DNA of 64,000 bases from Aporrectodea caliginosa (taxonomy: Eukaryota; Annelida; Clitellata; Crassiclitellata; Lumbricidae): NCBI GenBank assembly GCA_020284085.1, contig JACEVL010000209.1, positions 437,001 through 501,000 of the forward strand, given 5' to 3'. The translations under genes and the position numbers were made by a program. Under the pieces are notes generated by a model that ran no database searches, was not told the DNA's origin, and saw nothing but the letters and a program-made list of their open reading frames with translations. Shown here piece after piece: positions 36,101 through 44,052 of this stretch. The number at the start of each line of letters is the position of its first letter. The stretch's first letter is position 1.

Positions 36101-38282
36101 TTTATTAGGCTGTTCAACGTTCAAAATAATGACTGCCTTGAAATTCAAAATTATACATGTCTTTGACGTTTCATACTATATAGTGTAAAAGTGTGCAAAA
36201 GGCGCGACCTCTAAATATAGTTCAATCTGTCCAAAATTTTGCATACAGGGTTATATTTTCATGTGTAACAAGGGCAGCCTTGTGGAGCCAAACATTTCCA
36301 CCTTTTTTTGTTTTGGGCCACCCTAATGCTACATACATAGATGAATACATACGTACATACATACTATGGACCTGCCGTTCACTAATTTTCTTTCAAATCA
36401 AAATGTACTTTACAGAAAAGAAAAGGATTGAAATCTATGCAGGTCTACAATACATACGATCATACATGCAAGAATACATAGATATATAATGTATTCATTA
36501 TACTTAGACTTGATGCTTTGGTTTGCATTTTAAAGGGTTTTTCAAAGTTGCCAGCGCTCGAGAACTGCTCTCTCAAACACCAACCGTAAGTTAGCCATCT
36601 CTCGCTGTGTTGCGGTTTTTGGTATTGCTTTGAATTTTGAAATATGTCTGTGTAAATGTGTGAGCGTGATGTGGCTGTCTAATGGTTCTTGTGATTGACT
36701 GTTGAATGCTAAGGGCAAGAGTTCAATTCCTAGTCATGTTTGTTCCTTGTGTGTTCTATAGTTGAATCAGTTATCAGTGGTTTGCTGAGGTTAGACTCGT
36801 TAATTGCAAGTGTGGCTAAGTAGAATGGTTGGCCTCTAACCTTCATATGTTGAAACATAGAAAATGAGGTTGCTAACTCTATAGGAAATTGTTGTGCTTT
36901 TGAGGAGTTTCTATAAAATGCTTTGTACCTACAGGTGTCAATTCTGTTATGACTAGTACTAGTACAACAGCTGATCGTGTTTTGCATTAATTCCTTAAGT
37001 CAAGATCTCTCCTTGTTCCTTTTGCAGTTACAACAATTTGCGCCACTCCCTCCCGTGGCTGTCAGATGCAGGAATTCGGCTTCTCAATTTTCTCTTCATG
37101 TACGATCCCATGAAAAGGTACAGATTCATGTGTATTGGTTTGATCCGATCTTTTATATGAACAATATTTGCTTTATGACAAAATGAAAAAAGTCGTATGA
37201 CTCTTGTCATAATCGTTTTGTAATTGCTTATTCAACAGTATAATTTACTGATGCTATCTTACAAATGTCTTATGCATTTGTGCAAATTGCCATTGGATTG
37301 ATTGATTGAGTGCATCAATCATATAATGGTGACTCTTCTAGCTATCTGAGCACTGTTGGTTTAATATTGATTAGCTTTCTGTTCTTAGTAACTTTGATGT
37401 CAGTTGGGTTGGTATAGGCAACACTTTTGTGAGGTACTTAAAAGATACATACCAACATACATAAATACACTTGAACTTTTGTTCAATCGCAATGTACCTG
37501 ATAGCAGTGTGACTATTAGTTTTGTTACCAATAAACGAATATAATAATAACAGAATAAGTCAATCAATCACACTTATTGTGTATCAGATGAGACGCTATG
37601 ATGGGGATGTTTTCTTGCTTGGACTATTGTTGAACGTGTTGAGTGAGATTCTTTTGACGTTGATTACAGGGCAACAGCAAAGGAATGCTTAGACAGTTCG
37701 TACTTCAGACAACAACCTCATCGTACGTTTCCTATCTCCTGTTACCAGATTATCCTGGAAATATTATTTGTCTATTATGTTCCGATGTTACTAGATGTTA
37801 CTAACTGTATGCACAAGAATTTAGTTGAAATCTGTATAATCAATCAATACTTTTATCGGTAGAACAGAAGAACATTTTCAAGTCTAGTCATTCCATTTCT
37901 TTGGAAACAAGAATAGTTCATCGTTGGGCAGACCATAAGGGACCTAGGTCCTGCTAATTAGGGCTCCTTAACTATATAACCATGTTTTTATAATCTGTAG
38001 GTAAACTACTATTAATACTGCATTTTTATCCCAAGATAGACATGAAAATAAATGGAATCCTCAAGTAGCAAAACGTTAGGAAAAATCCTCAAGGAACGTT
38101 TTGCTTGATTATTTTGATGAAGTTTGGTGGTTCTGTTTGCAGCCTGTCCTCCGGAACTGATGCCTTCGTTTCCTCGTTATCGTAACATGAAGAGAAAGTC
38201 GTCAGCTGCTGCACTTCCAGCTCCTGCTGCTGCTGCTGTGTCAGATGCCAGGTCCTCTAGTAGTTTGGCATATCTGATCTGA
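24118..38282 (+). CDS. CDK10: Cyclin-dependent kinase 10 (PISSLRE kinase), 14 coding exons
   Basis: Nuclear Ser/Thr kinase of the CDK family, known to pair with cyclin M. Exons read from splice sites and phase: 24118-24255, 24976-25048, 28488-28559, 29203-29305, 30214-30295, 31254-31321, 31722-31774, 32126-32195, 33016-33075, 33672-33795, 36536-36585, 37028-37117, 37670-37722, 38143-38282. They join without a frame break into 391 residues (human about 360). Seen: glycine loop [10 protein letters not shown] (62-71), ATP lysine in IVALKK (about 85), cyclin-binding helix PISGLRE (97-103, replacing PISSLRE), catalytic HRDLKVSN (178-185), DFG (198-200), activation-segment [13 protein letters not shown] (213-225), and the family tail PELMPSFP. 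The first ATG at 24118 gives an acidic 46-residue leader that differs from the vertebrate one. Intron 3 is GC-AG. The last exon could instead splice on at 38259 (see separate entry). Identity is near certain; the 5' UTR and exact 3' end are not. Confidence 0.95.
24540..24725 (+). repeat. Dispersed repeat (copy 1 of 2) in CDK10 intron 1
   Basis: caaggcgcccatcgcgtcct to gatcccgcttccaactgctc and tcttcacgccaatgatgtta. A related copy lies at 55240-55375 (aaggcacccatctgtcctac, gatcccgcttcctacttgat, tcttcacgccagtgttgtta). Family unknown. Confidence 0.6.
25122..25245 (+). repeat. Two tandem copies of a 61-62-bp LINE-tail-like unit
   Basis: In CDK10 intron 2, just 5' of the LINE, the unit starting atatctactcagaggcgc and ending cttgtatagttat occurs twice with a few differences (gctctcggccc versus gccccggccc). 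The core is the reverse complement of the GCGCCTCTGAGTAG motif at LINE 3' ends, so this is probably a duplicated solo LINE tail. Confidence 0.7.
25351..28398 (+). mobile_element. CR1/L2-type LINE inserted in CDK10 intron 2
   Basis: A 3.05-kb non-LTR retrotransposon bounded by a perfect 15-bp target-site duplication, AAAAAATGCCATCTT, at 25336-25350 and 28399-28413. It has the same orientation as the host gene. The 5' end starts with a 27-bp unit present twice (25351 and 25378) followed by a GTC/CTT-rich stretch. The 3' end carries a short hairpin-like GAGAGGCGCTTTATAAG and an (ATAGA)n-type tail instead of poly(A), as is usual in the CR1/L2 group. Its single long ORF is described separately. 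The perfect TSD argues for a recent insertion. Confidence 0.93.
25439..28333 (+). pseudogene. LINE endonuclease-reverse transcriptase ORF, one stop codon
   Basis: Read from ATG at 25439 this is a 964-codon frame with a single in-frame TGA at 25487 (WNA*SL where related elements have WNARSL; a CGA-to-TGA change fits CpG decay). Open from 25490 to the TGA at 28331. N-terminal apurinic-type endonuclease: [11 protein letters not shown], then IGNFNLH where the family has GDFN (catalytic Asp replaced by Asn), and SDHSPIEF. Central [42 protein letters not shown], catalytic YADDVQAF. C-terminal segment: [24 protein letters not shown] and PLLWNDLP, the signature of CR1/L2 elements. RT motifs look intact; the stop and the lost Asp make this copy probably inactive. 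Confidence 0.92.
28560..29202 (+). other. GC-AG intron (CDK10 intron 3)
   Basis: Exon 3 must end at 28559 (GAA G) to join GA TTT CCG at 29203 in the conserved [10 protein letters not shown] segment. The intron therefore starts GCTAGT and ends GTTAG. The nearest GT, four bases on, would create an in-frame TAG at the junction, so the GC donor is required by the reading frame. GC-AG introns are a small, known U2-type class. Confidence 0.85.
28590..28762 (+). repeat. Retroposon 3' tail ending AATAAACGAATAT(TAT)n
   Basis: CDK10 intron 3 carries a sequence that ends in caataaacgaatattattattattattt. The same terminal motif AATAAACGAATAT occurs at about 37531 and 39418, so it is the 3' end of a dispersed SINE or LINE family whose tail is a short simple repeat. 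Confidence 0.6.
30660..31160 (-). mobile_element. Truncated LINE 3' end (minus strand) in CDK10 intron 5
   Basis: The minus-strand translation 31009-30674 contains a decayed version of the CR1/L2 C-terminus ([14 protein letters not shown] corresponds to WNxLPxx[12 protein letters not shown] to FKxxLKTxLF). It ends in a GCGCC-type tail (gaggcactcc on the plus strand, 30719) and an (ATGA)n tail read as attcattcattc at about 30664-30678. A 5'-truncated insertion. Confidence 0.75.
31868..31926 (-). repeat. hAT-like terminal fragment in CDK10 intron 7
   Basis: On the minus strand the sequence begins CAGGGGTAACCAAACTGGG and runs into GTGCGCACCCCCAGGGGTGCG. CAGGGG followed by a short self-complementary stretch is typical of hAT transposon ends. 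No partner end was found, so this is a solo end. Confidence 0.5.
31924..32045 (+). repeat. Dispersed repeat (copy 1 of 3)
   Basis: A block starting tgtacagttaatgtactc, then tttataaatgagttaacta, ending near gtaaggaaactta. Similar blocks lie at 32838-32955 and, shorter, at 15990-16030. The first two sit in adjacent CDK10 introns. Family unknown. Confidence 0.6.
32838..32955 (+). repeat. Dispersed repeat (copy 2 of 3)
   Basis: Same family as 31924-32045 (tgtacagttagtgtactc, then tttatagatcagttaacta, ending tgtgaggaaattta), here in CDK10 intron 8. Confidence 0.6.
34379..36325 (+). mobile_element. DNA transposon remnant with 9-bp TSD in CDK10 intron 10
   Basis: A 1,947-bp element between perfect 9-bp direct repeats ATGCTACAT (34370-34378 and 36326-36334). 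The ends are imperfect terminal inverted repeats: left TAGTGTGGCCCAAA, right (read inward) TAGGGTGGCCCAAAA, followed on both sides by a shared CTCCACAAGGCTGCCCTTGTT block. Inside is a degenerate protein-coding stretch (35475 to about 35950). The superfamily is not clear to me; TSDs of 8-9 bp occur in several cut-and-paste groups. Confidence 0.88.
35475..35952 (+). pseudogene. Degenerate transposon-encoded protein fragment
   Basis: Within the 9-bp-TSD element, a 92-codon open stretch (35475-35753: ...[15 protein letters not shown]...) is followed in a shifted frame by [20 protein letters not shown] and [13 protein letters not shown]. The latter resembles a C-terminal motif (VNDxAERxVALI...LTxDExQxQxLLQ) that I recall from uncharacterised repetitive invertebrate proteins. 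It has at least one frameshift or stop, so it is not functional here. Role in transposition is inferred from position only. Confidence 0.6.
36664..36750 (+). repeat. tRNA-derived SINE head fragment in CDK10 intron 11
   Basis: gtggctgtctaatggttct resembles a degenerate tRNA A box region and gagttcaattcc a B box (GGTTCGAATCC). Spacing is about right for a tRNA-like head; the body is not clearly traceable. Confidence 0.45.
37440..37555 (+). repeat. Retroposon 3' tail ending AATAAACGAATAT(AAT)n
   Basis: In CDK10 intron 12; ends ccaataaacgaatataataataac, the same terminal motif as at 28740 and 39418. Confidence 0.55.
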
Positions 38283-38574
38283 TCTAATGACTTAATGACA
38301 AGACACTAATTGACGGTTGAAGCAGGTGAAATCATAGTCAACTTGCGCGGGTGAAGCAAGAAGTTACCATTTTTCAGAAATTTCAAGAAATTTTTCAGCT
38401 TAGTTACAACTCTTTAATTCACAACTTTAAGTCACAACTGTCACTCAAATTCACAACTTCCAAGTCACAACTCTCATTGTTTTCACAATGTCGGTGTAAC
38501 TGAATCTGAGGTGCAAAAAATACGTGCTGACAAACAACTTGTCTAAGATCGTTACATGGAGACCACTGTTAGTG

Positions 38575-38665
38575 ACAGCATTGACCTGGGTCAGGAGCGC
38601 CTCTGAATCTCTGAGTGGTGCTCTATAAATGCTCGATTACAATTGCAATTAGCCGTGGTCTGTAG
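38575..38665 (+). repeat. LINE 3' tail fragment
   Basis: Contains ggagcgcctctgaatctctg and gtgctctataaatgctcgatta, matching the GAGAGGCGCTTTATAAG-type tail of the CR1/L2 element at 28350. It lies downstream of the main CDK10 stop codon. Confidence 0.55.
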
Positions 38666-38746
38666 AATACATATTTAGCACATTACCAAATAGAATGTCA
38701 TGCTCCACTGTTGTGTAACATTAAATTTTAATGCATGTTTTTATAG

Positions 38747-38816
38747 TAAAACACGGAGGAAGAGTTTCAATGTAGAAGGAGCAGAATCACGGTCCTCTCG
38801 TGAAACGTCTTTCCAC
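38747..38816 (+). CDS. CDK10: Probable alternative 3' exon of CDK10
   Basis: A 70-bp segment between a pyrimidine-rich acceptor (ttatag) and a strong donor (CAC followed by gtgagt). If the CDK10 exon at 38143 is spliced after GCC AG at its internal gtcctc donor, this segment continues in the right phase and encodes a basic Ser/Arg stretch, SKTRRKSFNVEGAESRSSR and a few more residues. This resembles the basic, nuclear-localising tail of vertebrate CDK10. The next acceptor with a fitting phase may be the gcag before 39125, where TAA follows at once. This is inference from splice signals and composition only; without it the protein ends at 38282. Confidence 0.5.
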
Positions 38817-39152
38817 GTGAGTTTTCCAAAGCATCTTTGTCGATCTTAGTTTAGAGCAATATTACTAACTTAAAATTTCTGTTGTGCGTCATTACTTCTT
38901 GCAAGCTGTTCAAAGAGCTGTAAGGATTTTGATTGCTTGTTAGGTCACCCACTAGATGGTTGGTTACTTGTAATTTTGAGAGTTTCTGAAAGGCTTTGTT
39001 TAAATTTTCAGGTTCATACATACATACGTACATTTCAATTTAACGATGTCATCACTGCGTCTTGGAATTCGTTTAGAAAGATTGTTCATTTGTTGATTGG
39101 CTGTTGTTGCATATGGACTTGCAGTAAAAGATGGAGGTTCAGACTATGACTC

Positions 39153-39445
39153 TAAAGGCTGTTGTTGTGGCTTGGTATACTATAATTGGTTAGAGTACTT
39201 GGCATGTAACACAGAGACTACGGGTTTGAGCCTCCCCACTGAGGCGGTTACTATTTGGGGACCTTGAGCAAGTCTTTCACGCACAAATGGTTAGCACCAT
39301 TGATGCTATGTCGAATGGTCAAGTGTGTACCTCTGAGCTTTGGAAGGAGGCCAATATCGACTACAGTCGTATTATTAACTGTTTTAAGTTGCGGTTGTGG
39401 CAACTTGAATTTGTTTCTAATAAACGAATATTTGATGATGATTGT
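39153..39445 (+). repeat. tRNA-derived SINE 3' of CDK10
   Basis: The head (about 39165-39235) has a tRNA A box (ataattggttagagta) and a B box (gggtttgagcc). The body runs to a tail taataaacgaatatttgatgatgatt. The tail motif is shared with 28740 and 37531, which makes these the 3' ends of the same family. It supplies an AATAAA at about 39418, which could serve as a poly(A) signal for an extended CDK10 transcript. Confidence 0.65.
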
Positions 39446-41004
39446 ACATGTATTGTAAAAAAATGATTATTTTACTGAAATTAGGACAGTTTGATGAGCT
39501 GTCACTCTGTTTATTTTAAATCTATATCATGTATAGCAACTTTTAAAAACATCTGATCCTATTCAGAAGTGCTCTGAGCTTAGCTCCAGCTCTCAAGTGC
39601 TGTTTGATCTGCTCCAAAGTTCTTTTATGCGCTTGGCAGGTTAAGAAAATGAAACGGTGATAGTGGAGAGGAGACAACGCTGGCAGTAAAATGACATGAA
39701 ACGGTGATGCTGACGGAGCAGTTTTCCAGCTGTGGCAACCCTCTATCTCTCTACAGCTTCCAAAGCACATCGACCAAGACGGAAATTCATTGCACAATGA
39801 CCAACTACCAGTGTGCAGCTGTGTTGTTCATAGACTTCAAGTCTTAGAAAAATCTAGGCTTACTGTTATATAATTATGTTAAAGGTTTCCAAGCGTAAAC
39901 TTGGCGTTAACTCTACGACACCTTCAACATGCATAGGCTTACTAAAAACAGTTAAACAACTAACTGTGTAGGTCTAGGGTAGTAGTTAGGTTTTTAAATG
40001 ACTATTGCCTATTGGCCCACTGTTAATAGTTTGAATTAAAACAATTGACCTAATGTTGACAGTATCTGTGGGTGTGTGAATAAGACTGTTGTGTATTGAT
40101 GGCAAGATGATTGACTAAACAATATCTTAAAAAGTTGTAGTCAGTGATAATGTTTGATAACGATTCCTTCATCAAAGTGTAACTGAACAGATGAAGTAAT
40201 GCAACGGTGGACTCGTAAACTCCCGATCTTGGCAGACTGATGCAACGTTCATCGAGTCCATGGCTGGTCTGCATTGTGCCGGGGTTCAACCGTGTCAGTT
40301 AGGGTTCTTGGTTTTGTCTTGTCATTGTGGTTATGTCTGTTTATGTTATCCAGGGCTTTAACAACAATATTTAGTGTACTAAAAGTGACTGGGAAACCAA
40401 TGCAGCTCATCATTAAAATGTTAAGAATATTCAAAGTGGTCAGCTAAATTGGGATGCTTATTTTAGGAGACTGTAAATTTTGGCTGTTATTTATTATTAT
40501 TTTTAGGGGCCACCCGTTTTTATGTACGCAGAAATCGGGGAAAATTGGCCCTCTCCCCCTGTACGCACATGTATATTTTTACACCCCCACTTGCGTACAA
40601 ATGCTTGACGCACCTCCGAATCCTATAGAGCGGTCTATATGTAATCCACAGAGAAATTATTGAGGATTAATAATATTAACGTATTTGATAACAAAACAAT
40701 CCACCGCCGTTGTCTGGCCGCACAAAAGGAATATTCAGTTGCGTAACTTTAAAAAGTTTGTGTAGTGTCTGCTAGACTCAAATGCTGACAAATGGTCAAC
40801 GTTTAACACACCACCACCACTCCCCTCCCGTTTCCTATGAGTACATACGTTATCAGTAGACCTTCCAAGGCCATAGGCAAGCATATGCATTTGGGTTTAG
40901 CCCCCCCCTCTATGCTTACATACTACATGGACAGTAGTACACCACAATGTACGTGTAGCCCACTAATCTAGTACTAACAATTAATATCTTGATTGAATTT
41001 ACCA
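39446..41004. other. Intergenic, no gene seen
   Basis: Short frames only. 40505-40640 and 40840-40930 contain C-rich runs and GTACGC motifs suggestive of old transposon ends, but I could not pair them. Confidence 0.4.
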
Positions 41005-42540
41005 TCAGTCAAACAAATACTCAATATGTCCACCACATGCTTTAATGACTGCATCAACACGAGACGACCACTGATCGATGGCTGAGTCCACCAGTGCTTG
41101 GGTTATGTCAGCCCAGCAGCAAAGAATCACTTCTTTCAAATGTTCAACGTCACGTTTCGGTTCACGATAGACCAGTTGCTGAAGACAACCCCAGATCGAA
41201 TAGTCAACCAGGTTTAAATCCGGACTGTTCGGTGGCCAGTTCTCTGGTTCAATTAACTCTGGAACGATGTGCCGGCGCTCCATCTTGCTGAAAGATGTAA
41301 CCATCAACTCCAGACAGTTGGCGAATATAACGTAGCAGTCCTCTTGCGAGTACTTCATCGCAGTAATAAATATAAACCCGTAGTTTAGGTTGCTAAATTA
41401 TTTTATATCGTCAAATTAAAATGGAAGCTGGATTGATGAAAAAAATTGTTTCCCTAACTGGAAGTGGGACTGATGAAACCATTTCTACCTTTAAAATATA
41501 AGTTGGATTAATGGAAATAATTTTTACGTAAATAGAAGCTGGATTGATGAAACTTAGTTTTTGATGCAATAGAAGCTGGAATGATGAAAATAATTGTTTC
41601 CGTAAGTCGAAGCTGGACCCATGGGAAAAGTTCTTTGCTTACATAAAAGTTCCATTGATGAAAAATATTTTTCTGATTAAATAGAAGTTGGGTCATTTTT
41701 TTTATTAAATGGAAGCTGGATTGATTAAATAATTCTCGATGAAATGGAAGCGGGATTGATTATAGTTATGATGGACATAGGCAGAGTGCTTACTTACCAA
41801 CGTCAAGTACGGCATTGAAGACATTAGAATAATTTAGCAACCTAAACTACGGGAGTAACCAAATACTGTTCACCTTAGCCTTTGGAGTAACAAAGAATGG
41901 CACCGTCTTTCCAAGCTTTGAATGTTCAGCCAACGACACCATCACACTTTGCAAGAAGTGCTTCCTGCCCTTCAGAAGACGAGCAGGCGCAACCTCACGC
42001 TTAAAGCTAACGTTTGCATACACGCGGTCGTTCTGAGTGTTTGTTGGCCTCTGAACCGTCAAGATCTTGTCGTCTGTGAACCATGTTCTGTCGATCTGTC
42101 ATTCGCTTCTTGAGTCGTTTGCAGGGGGCTAGACGTTTTATCGAATCGGCATCAGACAATTTCTGAACCTCACGTCGACGATAACCTTTGAGGTTGAGGT
42201 CATGTTTAGCAATGCGCCTAACAGTACTGCGTGAAATTCCGGTGGCACGCTCAATTGCTCTCGGACTCTTACTCGTCCCTGGATTGCTGTCTTGGCTGCA
42301 AATGAACTCTTGGACTTTTGCAATGTTCGCTGCTGTGCGCGCAGAACGTTTGCCACCACAGTTGCGGCTGTTAGACGTTCCCGTAGCATCAATTTGTTTA
42401 ATCAATCGATATAGAGCATATTTATTCCATTTTCTAGACGGGAATTCTATCATCATCTGATATGCATTGTATCCTTTTTCTGTTCTTAAAATTCGGATTA
42501 AGATTCTATCCTCTTCCGTGAGCGGCGCCATTTTGTTCAA
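41005..42540 (-). pseudogene. Mariner/Tc1-like transposase gene split by a MITE
   Basis: The minus strand starts at ATG 42540 (MNKMAPLTEEDRILIRILR): an N-terminal helix-turn-helix region (AIERATGISRSTVRRIAKHD), then a frameshift near 42010 to VMVSLAEHSKLGKTVPFFVT and KAKVNSIW (41920-41866). A 488-bp MITE interrupts here. Beyond it, in shifted frames, YYCDEVLARGLLRYIRQLSG, YIFQQDG and NWPPNSPDLNLVDYSIWGCL, ending WSSRVDAVIKACGGHIEYLF at 41005. These are the D...D...(LNxxDY) blocks of a Tc1/mariner-superfamily DDE transposase. At least two frameshifts plus the insertion inactivate it. Terminal inverted repeats were not located. Confidence 0.88.
41373..41860. mobile_element. MITE with CCCGTAGTTTAGG ends, copy 2, inside the transposase gene
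   Basis: Highly similar to 22153-22635. It is bounded by AAATA on both sides (41368-41372 and 41861-41865). Removing the element and one AAATA joins the transposase codons as V-N-S-I-Y-Y-C-D, the family reading, so the boundaries and the 5-bp TSD are well supported. Confidence 0.92.
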
Positions 42541-43950
42541 TATTTACATTGAAAATTGGGAGGTGTGCGCCGCACCGAAATTTTATAACAACGGTGCCGT
42601 AATACAATGCAAGTCAGAGGCTTTCGCTCAAATCTACTCGATCTGTCTTCATTATGCTCCCTTTCTTCCGCTATAGCAACGCTCAAACACGCGAGGAACG
42701 CAATTCCATTCATTAATAAAAGATACCATATTTCAGATGTTCTGCAGAGCGAAAACATGGAACAATCGGTGTCTAGTTTTAAGAAGGAATGGACAATTTC
42801 TCGGAACCATTCTCCAGCTGGATGCATTTGCCCAATCATTGGGCTCCTGGAAAGAGATCACTCCCCATTCCTTTGAACCGCCAGACAGCTCAAACTAATC
42901 TTTCTGCCCTCAAAATACTGAATCTTATAAATTCCTTTGTGTCCATTATCTAGGGCAGTGCGCGCATGTGGCGCCTCTAGTGACGGCGCATGTTATGCAA
43001 CATTGCATAACCAGCGCCGACATAATAGGTCACTTGCCGTCTACGCTTGGGGACAGATTCCTGGGGGTGCACAGTGCCTTACCCATCCACCAGTCGACCG
43101 CAATTCCTTCTAATAGAAGTCGGAGCATGCGTCCAGTATACATTCACGTTTCCGCTTTCACGAATGATGTATAAATAATTAAAATTTAGTGCATAGGTGT
43201 TCAAATGTGCGCCCCACGAACCTTTGACCCCCTGCATTCAGCAATAAGCCCGTCCGTCTGAGATTTTCGTTAAGTAATAAATTACATGTTTCTGTTTTGA
43301 CTGGGTTTCAATCCCTGGGTTGCTGTCTTCGAGCGGGCAAAGTACTTTACATGGCATAAAAAAACAGGTGATTTAGTTTTGATTAATTAGTTTCGTCGTT
43401 ATATTTTCTGGTCTGTGTGTGTTGCGGTTGATTTATTCGGTGTTTTTGCTACGAACTGTGTCAACGACTTAAAAATCAGTGACTCGGTTAACCGTCGAAG
43501 ACTCGATGACTTCGGGTACCTAGGATAGAGATCTAATTCCACGAGGTCTGTAAACCGTCAGACAAAAGCTACAAGCTAACATTATACCTACAACATTTCT
43601 GGTTAGTTTTGTAGATCTAATTCGCCCAACTTGGCGTTTAAAGGTGGACTTGATTTATGCAAATCTTAAAAGACAATAGGGTGCAATAGGAGCAGTGTGG
43701 AGGGTAATGCCTCTGTCTTTTCTTTGCATTGATTTACTGTTTGTCATGAAAAAATATCGGAAAAATTAATACTAGGTTTGCAATTTTAGTTTGGGTAGTT
43801 TGTCAAACTGCAAACCCTCAAGAATCGTTTTATGGTCTGAGTAGCAAAGTGGCCCTGTAATCTGTACATAAGATGCATTCATATCTTACTGTATTTGCCT
43901 ATTTTTCTTATGTTATGTTATATGGTATAACCTGGTTTGTATATTACCTG
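42537..43950. other. Intergenic, probable upstream region of the zinc-finger gene
   Basis: 42541-42880 holds overlapping short frames on both strands with no recognised product. 42950-43060 is relatively CpG-rich (gcgcgcatgtggcgcctcta, ccagcgccgacataatag). 43200-43950 is AT-rich. A promoter or 5' UTR exon of the zinc-finger gene could lie here; no TATA box stands out. Confidence 0.4.
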
Positions 43951-44052
43951 TTCAAGGTGAATGTCCTGTTGGAACTGGGCTCTGTTATCGAGATATTCAG
44001 ATGTTGCTGTCTCAAGCAGCTAAGCGTGACATCCAGTAGCATGTCCTGAGAC

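Noticed and set aside
36193..36489. 98-codon plus-strand frame at the right end of the 9-bp-TSD transposon
   Set aside because: It runs across the element boundary and TSD into CDK10 intron sequence, so it cannot be a native gene.
42537..42839. 100-codon minus-strand frame upstream of the transposase
   Set aside because: An overlapping plus-strand frame is as long, no domain is visible, and it abuts the transposon; probably chance.
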